Shown: positions 1 to 10,804, numbered from the stretch's first letter. The stretch: 46,694 bases of DNA from Lingula anatina (GCF_001039355.2 NW_019776160.1:53620-100313), one strand, 5' to 3'. Program-made: numbers and translations. The notes: generated from the letters alone by a model not told the origin.

Positions 1-631
1 ACTCCCCCAAACATACACTGCCCCTATGGGCCTCGGTCAACCAGTAAATCACTGAAATCAACAAACTTTCACAGTCCTCTGTGGCATTTGTCTGATTTGT
101 CAAACATCTGAGTTAATCAAGTCACCATCACCCTGTGGTTAACACGGATTAAGCCACAATCCCAGTATGAGTAGGGACGCAGGTGGCGCAGGGCTGATCT
201 TCTCATCAATCTCTCCACATAAACCGTGTTCCAGAGAGTTATTTATAGCTATGACTAAGAACAGAGTTAATTAAGTGACGGTTTTGGTCTCATTGTTTGC
301 AGGGTTGGAGCACAGCCATGCTCATTTCTGAGGCAATTTAAAATAGAAACTGACTAAATAACTCTGATACTGACTAAACAACATCATGAAACAACTCGAT
401 AGCTATTTCCGGTTTAATTTGAAACTGGTGGAACCCACCTCGAGCGAATCCATCGAAGCAAGGTGGGTTAATTACTGTATCACTCATCTGAGTTTGAAAA
501 TTTAATCAGTCTTGGACCAATCTTCAGAAAAAGACAAAAAAGGTAAACGGTCCTAAAATTCTTGTGTGTATTGTCGGCTACAGCACCCTGCCATGAGGCG
601 GAACATCGTGGAACACCGTGGAAGAACATTA
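1..631. other. non-coding stretch, no gene recognised
   Basis: I read both strands for cysteine-rich exons that could belong to the downstream membrane-protein gene and found none with a convincing splice-site pair. Short open frames overlapping the GT-rich tract just to the right have no recognisable content. The missing 5' exons of the 1372-9914 gene probably lie left of the window or are too short to see here. Confidence 0.4.
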
Positions 632-717
632 ATTGTGTGTTGTGTGTGGTATATGTGTGTGATGTAAGTGTGTGGTATATGTGTGTGGTGTAAGTGTGTG
701 ATATNTGTGTGTGACCC
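632..717. repeat. GT-rich microsatellite with single N
   Basis: This is an imperfect GTGTGTGGTATAT / GTGTAAGT array. A single N at 705 lies inside it, one of four isolated Ns in the window. The array abuts the start of the LINE-derived sequence that follows. Confidence 0.8.
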
Positions 718-777
718 AGGTTTTGAAACAAAGTAGGTATAATCAACCATACATTTCCTAGAATTCTATAGATTCTG

Positions 778-1150
778 ATATATGCACCCAAAGTTTGGAA
801 CACCTTACCCTCTGAAATATGAGCAGCAGGTGACATAGATACTTTTAAAAAGCTTTTGAAGACTCATATTTTTAGAATAGCCTATCAGTAACTATCATAT
901 AGTTAATTTTAGTTTTTAATAAGGTGTACTGTAATTTTATGATTAAATTAAAATGTTGTCACTTTAGTTTCTTATCATTTTAGAATATGAATAATTGGTT
1001 CTTTAAATTAGTTCTTAGTCCTTTAAAATTGTAATGTGTTCTTATATTAGTATTGTGTTATTTAGCTCTTTTAAGTGAATGTTGTAAGGCGCATTGAGAT
1101 TTTTAATGGAATGCGCCATAGAAAAATAAATTATTATTATTATTATTATC
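778..1150 (+). mobile_element. 3' end of a non-LTR retrotransposon (L2/CR1-like LINE)
   Basis: From 778 the + strand reads a LINE ORF2 C-terminus: APKVWNTLPSEI, an in-frame stop, then DTFKKLLKTHIFRIAYQ, ending at the stop at 889-891. The pattern (A/P)KxWNxLPxxIR...FKKxLKTxxF is the usual C-terminus of L2/CR1-group ORF2 proteins. The 3' UTR carries a short hairpin (GGCGCATT at 1088-1095 pairing with AATGCGCC at 1110-1117) and ends in an (ATT)n tail at about 1131-1150. The in-frame stop and missing 5' part show a dead, 5'-truncated copy. Confidence 0.8.
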
Positions 1151-1371
1151 ATCATATTATGATATCATAAGATAGTTGTGATTGTATCGACATAAGTTTT
1201 TACAAGTTTTAAATTTAAAAATTAAAAAAAAAAGTATTTCTTTTTCTCAGTGAAAAATGACACAGATTTTGCACATCTTTTAAATTTTGATACTGATAAC
1301 AAAGAGAAGTTGTATAAAGAATAGGATTATCAGTGGAGCTGATGGATTTTTGTTGCTCTCATACTTTCCAG

Positions 1372-1463
1372 AGCAGAAGGTAGCTGGAACTGCACTGGGT
1401 GTGAGCCTGGACATTACAGAGCTTCTTCCACACTAAAGGAAGGTTGTAAAGAATGTAAAGAAG
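1372..1463 (+). CDS. exon a of the GCC2/GCC3 membrane protein
   Basis: The acceptor is ...ACTTTCCAG and the donor is GTAGGC. It encodes a module with GSWNCTGCEPGHYRASS and CKECKE. It enters in phase 2, so at least one more coding exon lies upstream; none was identified in 1-1371. Confidence 0.8.
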
Positions 1464-4400
1464 GTAGGCAGTTCGTGTAACTGAAAAAAAAATCAGACAG
1501 TATTTTATTGAAGGTGATTGGTTTGAGCAAATATTATCAGTTAAGAGATTTTTTTATGAAGCACAAAAATTATTCAATTTAGTCCATCAAATTAATATAC
1601 ATACCAACCACTCAGATAGTTCTAGAGATTTTTCAGTAATGTCAATAGCCCTGGAGATGTAACTAAGCATTTGTATGTCTCAATATGTTTGCATTTAAAA
1701 AAGCACACAAGTAGGCATAGTATGTTTATAACAATCTGCAGGCCCGTAGCCGGGGGGGGGGGGGGGTTCGAAAGAACCGCCCCTTTTGCTGGGAAAAGTT
1801 CCACTCTGGGTAAGATTTGATCTAGGTACATGAAGGTTTTATGGGAAAAGGTCCACTTTTTCAGAAAAAGAACCCCCCTTTTGAAATTGCTGGCTACGGG
1901 CCTGATCTGTATTAATTGTGCAGCTCATAATGTTATTAGAACTGGAAGGTTTAACCAGTGTACATGTAACCTTTACTTCACAATACTTTTAGAATTTTAT
2001 TTGCCATATAAACATTTTATTTCTTATAGGATCTTACGCTCCTACAAGTAATTCAACAGAATGCACAAAATGCCCTGTGGGGGAGTTTAGTTCACAATCT
2101 GGTGCTACTAAATGTTTCAGATGTCCACCAGATGCTGTGTGCCTGTAAGTGGCATTTCTTTAAGATAAAAGGGGCAGTGACTTAAAGATACATAGAAGTT
2201 GAAAAAGATGAAAAAATACTAATTCATGTATTTTTTTCAGGTTAAATATATATTTTAAACTTATCATTTTGCCAAGAAAATCAATACTTGAGTTTTGTAT
2301 TTTGCCTTTTTTATTAAGAGAAAAGCAGACTAATGTTCATTGCTACTCAATTTTGGCCTGTAATACCATTTAACTTTTAGTGCTTATTAAGTTAAAGCAA
2401 AGATTAAAATCAACAGAATAAAGGGTATCGGAGAAGATCAGCATTGGTCAGAATTGTGCCGGCAGTGACGTGCAATGGTGTAAGACGTAAAGCTGAGTGG
2501 TCATTTTTAGCTGGAGGTGAACGGGAGAGAAGACATGGACTTGGAGAAAAAAGCAGTTTTTCAAACAACATGGTAAGATGACATTTCTTCTTTACGCATT
2601 TTGGGCAGAGAATACTTGTAGAAGTAATAGGCACATGATATGAAAACGTGACACGGAACTTGAAGGTGCAAAATCATGGTTAATTTGCAGACAACTTGTT
2701 TTGAAATACATGCTACATCGACCGCCTGCGCTACAAAGAGCGTAAAGGGAAAAGAATTCCCGGGAGGCTATAAATCGTTGTCATTTAGAATTTTGACATT
2801 TATATAATCTGATATGTCCATATCTAAGTATTTTTGGGTGTTTTATGGTATGTGCTGCAATTATAATGATGTTTTAGAGTTCTTGAAGGACCTTGTGAAA
2901 ACCAGGAAGTAGTTCGTAACTAACAACTGAATCGTACCGATCTACAACTGCTGTGCAAAGATGTATCTTTTTTTTTAATAATGTGATGAATTGTTAGATC
3001 TTTATATGTCCATCTGACGTGAAATTCCACACATATGAGCACACTAATACAGGGGCGGACAGAAAAAATTAAATACCTGTCAATGTAAACTTGAAAATCT
3101 GACTGTCTTCCGCAAGACCCAGAAGACAGCCTAAATCCGCCCCTTACCAATTCACCTTTTACACCAGGGTAGGCACTAATCACAAGTACGCGACTGGCAT
3201 TTAATGGCATCTTACAAGATCTTCCCAAAAAGATGAAAAGAGAACGGGTAATTAAGACTAGCTCTAAGTTACTAATAATTGACATTATTATGCAATACTC
3301 AGTTGGAAAAGCGATTCTGACAGGTAGATAAGATATAACATGACCAGTTTCTCAAGGCTATTGACTTACAGCCTATGGAAATTGATTGCCAGTCTCTTTT
3401 GCTAGTGATTTTTAGCTCAGATAAGAAACTGTCAGAATGTCACCTTTGTATTGGCATTTGTCACTGCTTAGTGGCTACCCCGGTGTAAAAGGTGTATTAA
3501 TGTGATCATATGTGTGGAATTTCATGTTAGATGGACATATAAAAATAAAAAGTTCATCAAAATATTTAAAAATAGATACATCTTTGCACAGTAGTTGTGG
3601 ATCACTACGACTCAGTTGTCAGTTATGAATTACTTCCTGGTTTTCACAAGGTCCTTCAAAGACCCTAAAACATCGTTATAATTGCAGCCCATACCATAAA
3701 ACACCCAAAAATACTTAGATATGGACACATTAGATTATATAAATGCCAAAATTCTACATGACAACGATTTATAGCCTCCCGGGAATTCTTTTCCCTTTAC
3801 GCTCTTTGTAGCGCAGGCGGTCGATGCAGCATGTATTTCAAAACAAGTTGTCTGCAAATTAACCATGATTTTGCACCTTCAAGATCCGTGACACGTTTTC
3901 ATATCATGTGCCTATTACTTCTACAAGTATTCTCTGCCCAAAATGCGTAAAGATAAAATGTTATCTTACCATGTTGTTACAATAACTGCTTTTTTCTCCA
4001 AGCCCACATCTTCATTCCCATTCACCTCCAGCTAAAAATGACCACTCAGCTTTACGTCTTACACCACTACACGTCACTTCCAGCACAATTCTGACCAATG
4101 CTGATCTTCTCTGGTACCTTTTATTGTCTTACTTATTTCAGGGAGGAAGGCTGTGATAGATGTATAGGGTGCCCACCTGGTAAAGAGCCAAACTCTTCTT
4201 CATCTTGTAAAGAGTGTGCTCCTGGTAAGTACCAATAAGGTGAATAAAAAATATTCAGTCGTACTTGTCTTTATGAATGCATACCATCACTTCATGTTTG
4301 TCTGCAGGTACAAATTGGCATCAGCTTATTCCCTGTATCATGTTAAGGATAAGCAAAGTCTAAGTAGCTTCTTGATATAGCTTTCTCTACACCAGCTGTG

Positions 4401-7400
4401 AACAACTGTAACACAGTGTCCCTTACTTTCCAAACCATGCACCCTTTAACTATCGCCCCCCAAATTTAGAAGAAAAATATCCACAGTTACTATTGAACTT
4501 GAATAGGAAATCACAAATGTAAAATGCAAGTGTAACCTTAAATTTTACCTTGACAAATTTCTTTTACAGAGTGCAATTATTTGTGTATTGCTGTATTAGT
4601 TTGCCAGTCTATAGGTTTAAATAGTATGGGTTGTCTGTGTACATGCCAACTTAAGCTGGCTCGTTGATTCCTTTGGAGGACTATGATGTATATGGGAAAG
4701 GGAAACTATGCTAAAAAATGCATAAACAAGGCAGCAAAGCTGTCAAATGTACAGACAAAAAACAGAAAATAAAGATGCAAAAAAGGTCATTTTGTCAATT
4801 TTGATGCAATATTAAAGCAATAATAACTCTTCCTTTGAGATTCAAAATTCTGCAAGAAATACATTGTAAACAATTCATGAAAATATATTACATTGTATTT
4901 TACCATTAAAACGGCTGTTATTGTAGCAAAACTTAAATCTGTGCTTGTCAATAGGGCTTTCGATGCCTTTCTTACCAGTTGTCAAGGCATCCGTTGCCAA
5001 TGACATTGAGGTGTCATGCGGATTCTCACGTTCATTCAAGACCAAAATATCATATGGCACCATATGAGAGGAGGCGCATGATACAATCCTCAGACGTAAG
5101 TTTCGAGTTTTTGTACAGAGCGTCGGAAAACGAAAAGCCTAGAACTGCACACATTGTAGAAAATTTAAAAAATGCATTTTGAGCAATTAGACGAATATGT
5201 CTTATAAATATCATATTATTGTTATATAGTGTTGTTGTTATCTGCTTTTCCTGCGGTTTTAAGTAGGTCACCAGAAAATATCGCTCGAAATCGAGTGACT
5301 ATACAATGTCAGAGAGGGCTCCGTCAGTTAAAATCTCTTAAGAGATTTTAACAAAAAACCAAACGTTTAGGAAAAAAAAACCTGGACTAACTTTGAATGC
5401 AGGGATGGGGTCATTGACCATTGGTAAGTACGGAAAATTGCCGTTTACTCCAGGGAAATCCAATTTTTGGCCAAAACGAAGAGTGATTATGACTTTAAAC
5501 TTGAAAAGAACTCTGAGAGTGCAGACCTCCGATTAGGCAGCAATTTTTGATATTTGATTATCGATTATTGATCCAGATCACCACCAAAAACTAATCACTT
5601 TTAAGTAAATCCCATTTCTGACCTACCCTGAAAATTCCATCAAAATCGGTCCATAGCTTTTTGAGCTATGTTGATGATTGATATTTGATTATCGATTATT
5701 GATCCAGATCACCACCAAAAACTAATCATCTCTTCCTTGGCCCACGTCTGACAGTTCCTAAAAATTTCATCAAAATCAGTCCGTAACTTTTACATGAGTT
5801 ATGTTGATGACAAACAGACAAACGGGGAAAACATGGCTTATAATAGCACAGTCAGTCAACACTGAATTTTAATCATACACAACAGGTGACATCGTCAATA
5901 ACAGGAGTGGATCCAGAGATATTTTCTAACAGTATTCCAAAGTATCTTTGTTGATCCATCCTCCATTTTGATGGTCTTCCAACAGAAAAAAATAGATACC
6001 TGTCAATATAAACTTTAAAACCTGACCGTCTTATGGAAAAACCCAGAAGATAGTCTCAATTCACCCCTTCAATAAGATTACAGTTTCAGGACCATGAGAG
6101 TTCAAATTCACATGATGAAAGTCCCAATATTTGAAAAATGATGACAGTGCATAAAATAATATTACATTATGTTTAAAGACATAAATACCAATAAAACTGC
6201 TTATGTGGAACTGTATAAATACCACCAATTTTTAAATATCTACTATTAAAAACATGGACATTAAGAAAATTTGATTACCACTGGGCTTCATGCCCAAGGA
6301 AGCTCTAAGTCCCACATTGAAAATTCCAATATGTTAAAGTTAAAAAATTTTTCACAAAAAAACTGTATCACTTCCATACAATTAACTAATGAGACAATTT
6401 TTCAACTGAAGCTGTATTTCAGTCCTATGTTTCTTTCCTGTAAGTGTGAGAAGAGCAAGTGACATGGTTTTCCTTTCACCGTCACTACGGAGGCAGTGCC
6501 CAAAATAGGGTTTTGTTAAATTTTGAAGCAATATTACACAATGCTTAACAGCATAATAACCATAAATCATTTAATAATAAAAGTATCATGGATATTCAGA
6601 AAATGTGACTAGCCCATAGAGTTCAGAGTCACACTTTGAAAATCCCAAAATGTAAACAAGAGAAAACAGTATTGAAAGAGTTTATTTCCATTTTCAACAC
6701 CTTTTTTACATAAAACAAAATAATCAATTTACTTTCCTTTATATATGATCAATTAAATATATGCTGTCAAAGCAAAAATATCAATAGAACAATTATAAAT
6801 GTCCAACTTGCTCCATTCTGAGATTCTGAACATAGTGAATGGTTGAATCTGGCAAACTGTAAAGATTTTTTTTCCATTTTTGACATTTAATAACACAATA
6901 CACAATATCAGGTTTACCATCATTTTTATATAATCAACTTACAACGTTGTTAAGATGCAGAAAATGTCAAAAGAACAACTTAACATATCTAATTAGTTCA
7001 AAAATGAGACTGTTAACACGCCTGAGAATTAAATTTGAGGAAAAAACACTTATATACAAAAAAATGCATAACTTCACCAAAACTTAACAAATCAAGCTTA
7101 TTTTCAAAACTTAATCTGTATTTTAGTAACATTGATCACTTCTCTGAATTTAAAGACAATTTGCTCTATCAATTTTCCTTATAATGTGTAATAGGTGTTG
7201 CATATATGCTGAAAAAAGTGAAAAAAACAGCATAACTTCCCTAAAAATGGCCTGATCATGCTGACTTTCGAACTTGACCTGCGTATTATGAATATTCATC
7301 AATTCTGTAAGTTTCAAGCTGAAAGAAAAAATGGTTTTCCACTTATCATGTTATTGGTGTTGCATATATGCTGAAAAAAAAGAAAAAACAGCATAACTTC

Positions 7401-9914
7401 CCTAAAAATGGTCCGATCATGCTGACTTTCTAACTTGACCTGCGTATTATGAATATTCATCAATTCTGTAAGTTTCAAGCTGAAAGAAAAACGGTTTTCC
7501 ACTTACCGTGTTATCGGTAAAAGTGTACGGCAGGTGACAACAGACACAGGTGATGGCTATATGTACAGACACATCTGTGTATATACATAAAAATATTCTC
7601 CTTTGATGCTATGAGAGTGAGACCTGAAAATGCTCTGCCTGTGAAAAAAGATGTAAAAATCTTGATTGCCATTTTGTAATTGCACTGTGCCTTTTTTCCA
7701 GAACTGAAATATTGACCTTGCTTTTCCAGGCACTGCCAAAGGTGGATATGAACCAGGATTTTGTGAGCAGTGTGAACTGGGATCATTCACACTAGTGGTG
7801 GGATCAGACAAATGTCGAAGATGTCCACAAGGAGAATATTGTCCTGTTAGTCATTATGTATTTCCTTTGTGTTGTGTTCTTGCATATTTTTTGGACAAAG
7901 GGTTTTCGGTCATAACAGTGAATGTGCACTTAATTGTTAATATATTTAACACATATTTATGAATATGCATTGTCATGTATCATAAAATCATTGCAAATAA
8001 GTTTTAATATTAATTTTAAAAATCTTCCTCCCAAGAAAAGTTTGCTTGACTAAAATTAAATTATAAAGATAGTCTTTTGATATAAACCCTTAATGAGAAA
8101 AAAGGCAAGAAGGTTTGTTCATATACAAGACAGAATCTTTATTGCATACAGTTATAAAATCTAAAACGTAGTTTACTAATTTTTTTCTTACATGATGTAT
8201 GTGACTGGTGTTCATCCGTTCATATTATTGAGGGCTTAGTAATGTCATATCCAAGAGTAAAATAATCTTATCAAAGTGGATTGTTAACCTATGATCTTGT
8301 TGCACAAACTTATTTTCATTTCAGTGTCCAACCTGCCCTCCTCAAGTGTGCCCAAAAGATTATTATTGTCCATCTGGTTCCTTCAAACCATTAGCTTGCA
8401 CGAATCCATTGTTTGTTGTTGCTGAAAACAAAGCAAGCTGTGTGGCTTCACAAGAGTTGTATGGCATTGGGGCTGGAGTCATTATAAGTAAGAAAATGAC
8501 AGAATTTAATGTGAGCATGCTGGCATGCATTAAAGCACGCACGCAAAGAAAGTGATATATTTATGTACTTAGCATTATTAAAAACACACAGATCTATGCC
8601 AAACAAGTGCCTGTTAATCAAGGCCATTGATGCAGGACTACTAGCATTACAATCATGTAAATGCTAACATTGGTACTGTTGGATGATGTCCAAGTGATAA
8701 GTTCCTCATATTGAATGACATCATTTAGCTCTCATCTTGTCCACAACTCACACCTACACATACCATGCTGATCAGACACTTTCTGCTGCTCCATCCTTTA
8801 CTGTCAAACATTATAACTCAAATAAGTCAATCCCCAATATGTCACAGTGATTCATGTTTTAGCACTCATGTTGACGACTTTTGATATGTACACCACATAT
8901 CAAATATCATCAGCAGGAGTGCTTAGGCATGAAATTAAGTGATTGTAGCACAAAAATGGGTTGTGAAAACTAAAGGCAAATGGCTTTCTTACTTGAGCAA
9001 AAATGTTCATTAGCTTGATAGCCGGATCATAAATGAAAATTATCAAACACAAGCTAAAAAACCTTCATACCTTAAGCCTATGGCCAACCTGGATAAAGGC
9101 CTTCATAGGACTGATGTGAGTAGATGTTGACACTCACTGATCACTAGGTGGTATATTGGCCAGGACCCACTTATAAATGTCAAGTAGATCAGCCCCCCTC
9201 CCTTTTCATGTATGCAAATTATATATATATATTATACTGTTCATTGATATTTATTAAAGGTACAGCCATCATGTGTGTCTGCTTAAGCTGTTCTGGAAGC
9301 TGTGTACTGTTTTGTTGTGGAAGTAGTAATAATAGTTTTGTTCACTAAAGTCACTTAAAACTTTCTGAACACACCCCTATCAGATTATTATTCTAAAAAT
9401 TATGCAAATTTATGTTAATAATTTTTTTACTGAAATTGGCCATGATAGCATATTTAGGTGTTAGTATGTAATAATGCTGTGTCTGGTAATATTTTTTGAA
9501 TCCTAGCAGTAACTGTAGTAGATTGTCCATCAAAATGTGTGTGTTAAACTGTGGGGAAAAATAGGTATATTTTGTAATCAGTATAAATGAAGTTATTTTC
9601 ATATTTGTGGAATATATTTACATGAATGGGTTCAGTTCTGAATTATTTGTCAAGCTCTATATCATTGTTTTTCATTTTTGATAACGGTACAAGAAATGAC
9701 GGCTGTGCAGGCATTTGATCTACAACATACATCAAAATAATGTCAAGGTCTTAAATGGTTTAAGTATCAAATCTTTTTTGTTTCAGTTGTTATAGTTGTG
9801 GTGGTATGTTTGAGCTACTATTTCTTCAGGAGAAGAGTACATGAAGGTTCATCAGAAGAAACCACACCCCTGACCAGAAATCAAAGAAAAGAACCAGTTT
9901 ATGAAGGATTTTGA
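1372..9914 (+). CDS. GCC2/GCC3-type cysteine-rich type I membrane protein, 3' six exons (5' partial)
   Basis: Joined exons: 1372-1463, 2030-2144, 4142-4224, 7730-7845, 8325-8487, 9787-9914. All have AG acceptors and GT donors and keep one frame (intron phases 1, 2, 1, 0, 1), giving about 231 residues. The extracellular part is repeated CxxC modules (CTGCEPGHYRA, CTKCPVGEFSS, CIGCPPGKEP, CEQCELGSFTL, CRRCPQGEYCP) typical of the GCC2/GCC3 (ephrin-receptor-like) fold. A hydrophobic segment beginning YGIGAGVII continues over the last splice junction and is followed by RRR and a cytosolic tail of about 33 residues ending VYEGF. That makes a single-pass, type I receptor-like protein with its 5' exons and signal peptide outside what I can see. 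The ELAPOR family and other GCC2/GCC3 receptors are candidate relatives; ligand and function are unknown. A donor GTTAGT after exon 4 is non-consensus but keeps the frame. Confidence 0.85.
1739..1904. mobile_element. MITE with 13-bp TIRs and 5-bp TSD, in intron
   Basis: The left terminus CAGGCCCGTAGCC is inverted at the right end as GGCTACGGGCCTG. Both ends are flanked by the direct repeat ATCTG (1734-1738 and 1905-1909), a clear target-site duplication. The interior includes a G-run and a C-rich stretch that also pair. At 166 bp it is too small to code. It sits between exons a and b of the membrane-protein gene. The superfamily is not assigned; 5-bp TSDs occur in several. Confidence 0.85.
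2030..2144 (+). CDS. exon b of the GCC2/GCC3 membrane protein
   Basis: The acceptor is ATTTCTTATAG and the donor GTAAGT. It encodes GSYAPTSNSTECTKCPVG, EFSSQSGATKCFRC and PPDAVCL. The G(x)YxP...S..CxxCPxG(x)(F/Y)...G...CxxCP spacing is the core GCC2/GCC3 repeat. Confidence 0.88.
2417..4125. repeat. long inverted repeat (fold-back) filling an intron
   Basis: The block 2417-3040 returns in inverted orientation at about 3495-4125. Matching landmarks include GAGAAGATCAGCATTGGTCA (left) with its complement near 4090-4113, the CCCGGGAATTC/GAATTCCCGGG segment, and CTTTGTAGCGCAGGCGGTCG. Weaker pairing continues inward (GATTCTGACAG near 3313 against CTGTCAGAATG near 3429), so the structure closes near 3370. 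Arms are about 0.7-0.9 kb with scattered substitutions and small indels. No ORF of known type lies inside and no target duplication was found. The right end is only about 16 bp before the exon c acceptor, so transcription of this intron would make a very long hairpin. Confidence 0.88.
3051..3144. mobile_element. small MITE nested in the left fold-back arm
   Basis: It begins AGGGGCGGA and ends TCCGCCCCT, 9-bp terminal inverted repeats around about 75 bp. The right fold-back arm lacks it: there, sequence equivalent to ACTAATAC runs almost directly into CACCTTTTACACC. That arm therefore shows the unoccupied state, and the insertion is younger than the fold-back. A relative of its interior occurs near 5980-6068. 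Confidence 0.7.
4142..4224 (+). CDS. exon c of the GCC2/GCC3 membrane protein
   Basis: The acceptor ACTTATTTCAG is right beside the end of the fold-back; the donor is GTAAGT. It encodes EEGCDRCIGCPPGKEPNSS followed by SSCKECAPG, another pair of CxxC motifs. Phase 2 in, phase 1 out, consistent with both neighbours. Confidence 0.87.
5327..5352. repeat. perfect 26-bp palindrome
   Basis: GTTAAAATCTCTT is followed with no spacer by its exact reverse complement AAGAGATTTTAAC. It could extrude as a cruciform or mark a fused pair of element ends; nothing in the flanks decides this. Confidence 0.85.
5549..5830 (+). repeat. dispersed-repeat tail in two tandem partial copies
   Basis: The head GATATTTGATTATCGATTAT and the following ATCCAGATCACCACCAAAAA occur at 5549 and again at 5680, period 131. 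Each continues with TTCCATCAAAATC or TTTCATCAAAATC, then a GAGCTATGTTGATGA-like segment. Phrases of this kind (GATCACCACCAAAA...CATCAAAATC...TGACAAACAGACAAAC...GAAAACAT) are familiar from a widely dispersed SINE/LINE-tail family in marine animals; that recognition is from memory. The second copy is the more complete one. Confidence 0.65.
5897..6068. mobile_element. degenerate relative of the 3051-3144 MITE
   Basis: From about 5983 the sequence follows the interior of the 3051-3144 element (ATACCTGTCAAT, AACCTGACCGTCTT, ACCCAGAAGA, ending TCACCCCTTC). The left side extends to a GGAGTGGATCCA end near 5900. It seems to be a longer, more diverged family member whose termini have lost the GGGGCGGA identity. 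Confidence 0.5.
7191..7515. repeat. tandem duplication of a 161-bp unit
   Basis: Two copies start at GGTGTTGCATATATGCTGAA (7194 and 7355). Both contain CAGCATAACTTCCCTAAAAA, ATCATGCTGACTTTC and TTATGAATATTCATCAATTC. Only a few substitutions separate them, so this duplication is much younger than the diverged relatives upstream in the same intron. Confidence 0.85.
7730..7845 (+). CDS. exon d of the GCC2/GCC3 membrane protein
   Basis: The acceptor is TTGCTTTTCCAG. It encodes GTAKGGYEPGFCEQCELG, SFTLVVGSDKCRRCPQG and EYCP. The donor is GTTAGT rather than GTAAGT, but it is the only site giving an in-frame join to exon e; it may be a weak donor. Phase 1 in, phase 0 out. Confidence 0.85.
8325..8487 (+). 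CDS. exon e, juxtamembrane and start of TM helix
   Basis: The acceptor is TTTTCATTTCAG and the donor GTAAGA. It encodes CPTCPPQVCPKDYYCPSG, then FKPLACTNPLF, NKASCVAS and the start of the membrane helix ELYGIGAGVII. The helix is split by the next intron (phase 1). Reading on past the donor soon meets a stop, which supports splicing here. Confidence 0.88.
8851..8933. repeat. imperfect intronic hairpin with ~39-nt arms
   Basis: Left arm 8851-8889 and right arm 8895-8933 flank a 5-nt loop (ACACC). The inner stem GATATGT/ACATATC and outer stem AGCACTC/GAGTGCT are exact; the middle has a few mismatches. The size and mismatch pattern resemble a miRNA-like precursor, but a decayed short inverted-repeat element is equally plausible. 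Confidence 0.6.
9787..9914 (+). CDS. last exon: rest of TM helix and cytosolic tail
   Basis: The acceptor TTTTTTGTTTCAG completes the helix with VIVVVVCLSYYFF. A positively charged stop-transfer (RRRVHEG) follows, then SSEETTPLTRNQRKEPVY and EGF before TGA at 9912-9914. The charge distribution sets a type I topology. The tail contains TTPL and PVYEGF, which could be a phosphorylation or tyrosine-based sorting signal (inference). Confidence 0.9.
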
Positions 9915-10804
9915 AAACAGACCATTGAATACTATTTAAGAACACTGCAAAGTCAGAGATTGGTCAATTTCCCTCTTCATTTGTCAGAGGGACAGTGATA
10001 AAAAAAGCACTTATGCAGTCTTAGGGGAAAAGGAAATGTGCAAAAAGTAATGAAAAGAGTAGGAAAACTGAAGCAATGTAAACGTGTCTAATAAGACTGA
10101 GTGCAGAAGAAGTTTGTTGGTCTTAAATTTTGTTTGCCATGAATTGATGTGGTTGTGATATTGTTATTTTGTTACAATTTAGTGACTTATTCCAAGGATT
10201 AAAATTATGTGGAATCTATGGTTATGTTTTTTGATTCACAAATTCTTTGATTAAGAATGTTAAACAAAAATAGTGTTTTGTATGTAGTTTTGTTAAAGGT
10301 GTTTTTTAGTTCCACTTGATTAAGAACTGATACGATGGCATGTCTTGCTTTTAATCCATTTGATATATTCAGTAATATTTCACCTGAATTGAGTCCGTTT
10401 TACTAAGTGGACTGACGGTTTTCAAGCTTGCATATACCCTTAATTGTTTGAGATAAGAACACAGACTACTGATAAACATTTTGCTAAGTGATGTTTGAGC
10501 ATATTCATTACAAGTGCCAACATTGACCGACTCTGCCAACTTATGTAAGTTTGAGGGCAAAACGTAACGTCTTGAAACAGAAGTCATCAGATAAATTCAA
10601 GGCTTTATCAGGGCTCATATTAATGTAGTTTGAAGTAACTGAAAATATTTATTTTCTTATGTTTTTTATATAAATGAAATTATGATTGTGTTTGAGAACT
10701 TTTTTCATGGTTGTTATTTATAAGTTATTTTCGTGAGCTGGAGCATGTAACACATAAGTGTTTCATGGCCAAGCAGTAACTTCAGGTAAAAAGTAAAGAA
10801 GGAC

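Larger units (their letters stand above)
4225..7729. other. long intron between exons c and d
   Basis: No additional exon was recognised in this 3.5-kb intron. It holds a perfect palindrome (5327-5352), a duplicated dispersed repeat (5549-5830), a MITE relative (about 5897-6068) and a 161-bp tandem duplication (7191-7515). The stretch 6270-7190 contains diverged scraps resembling the 161-bp unit (for example GCATAACTTC near 7063), so this region looks like an old tandem array. Confidence 0.6.
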
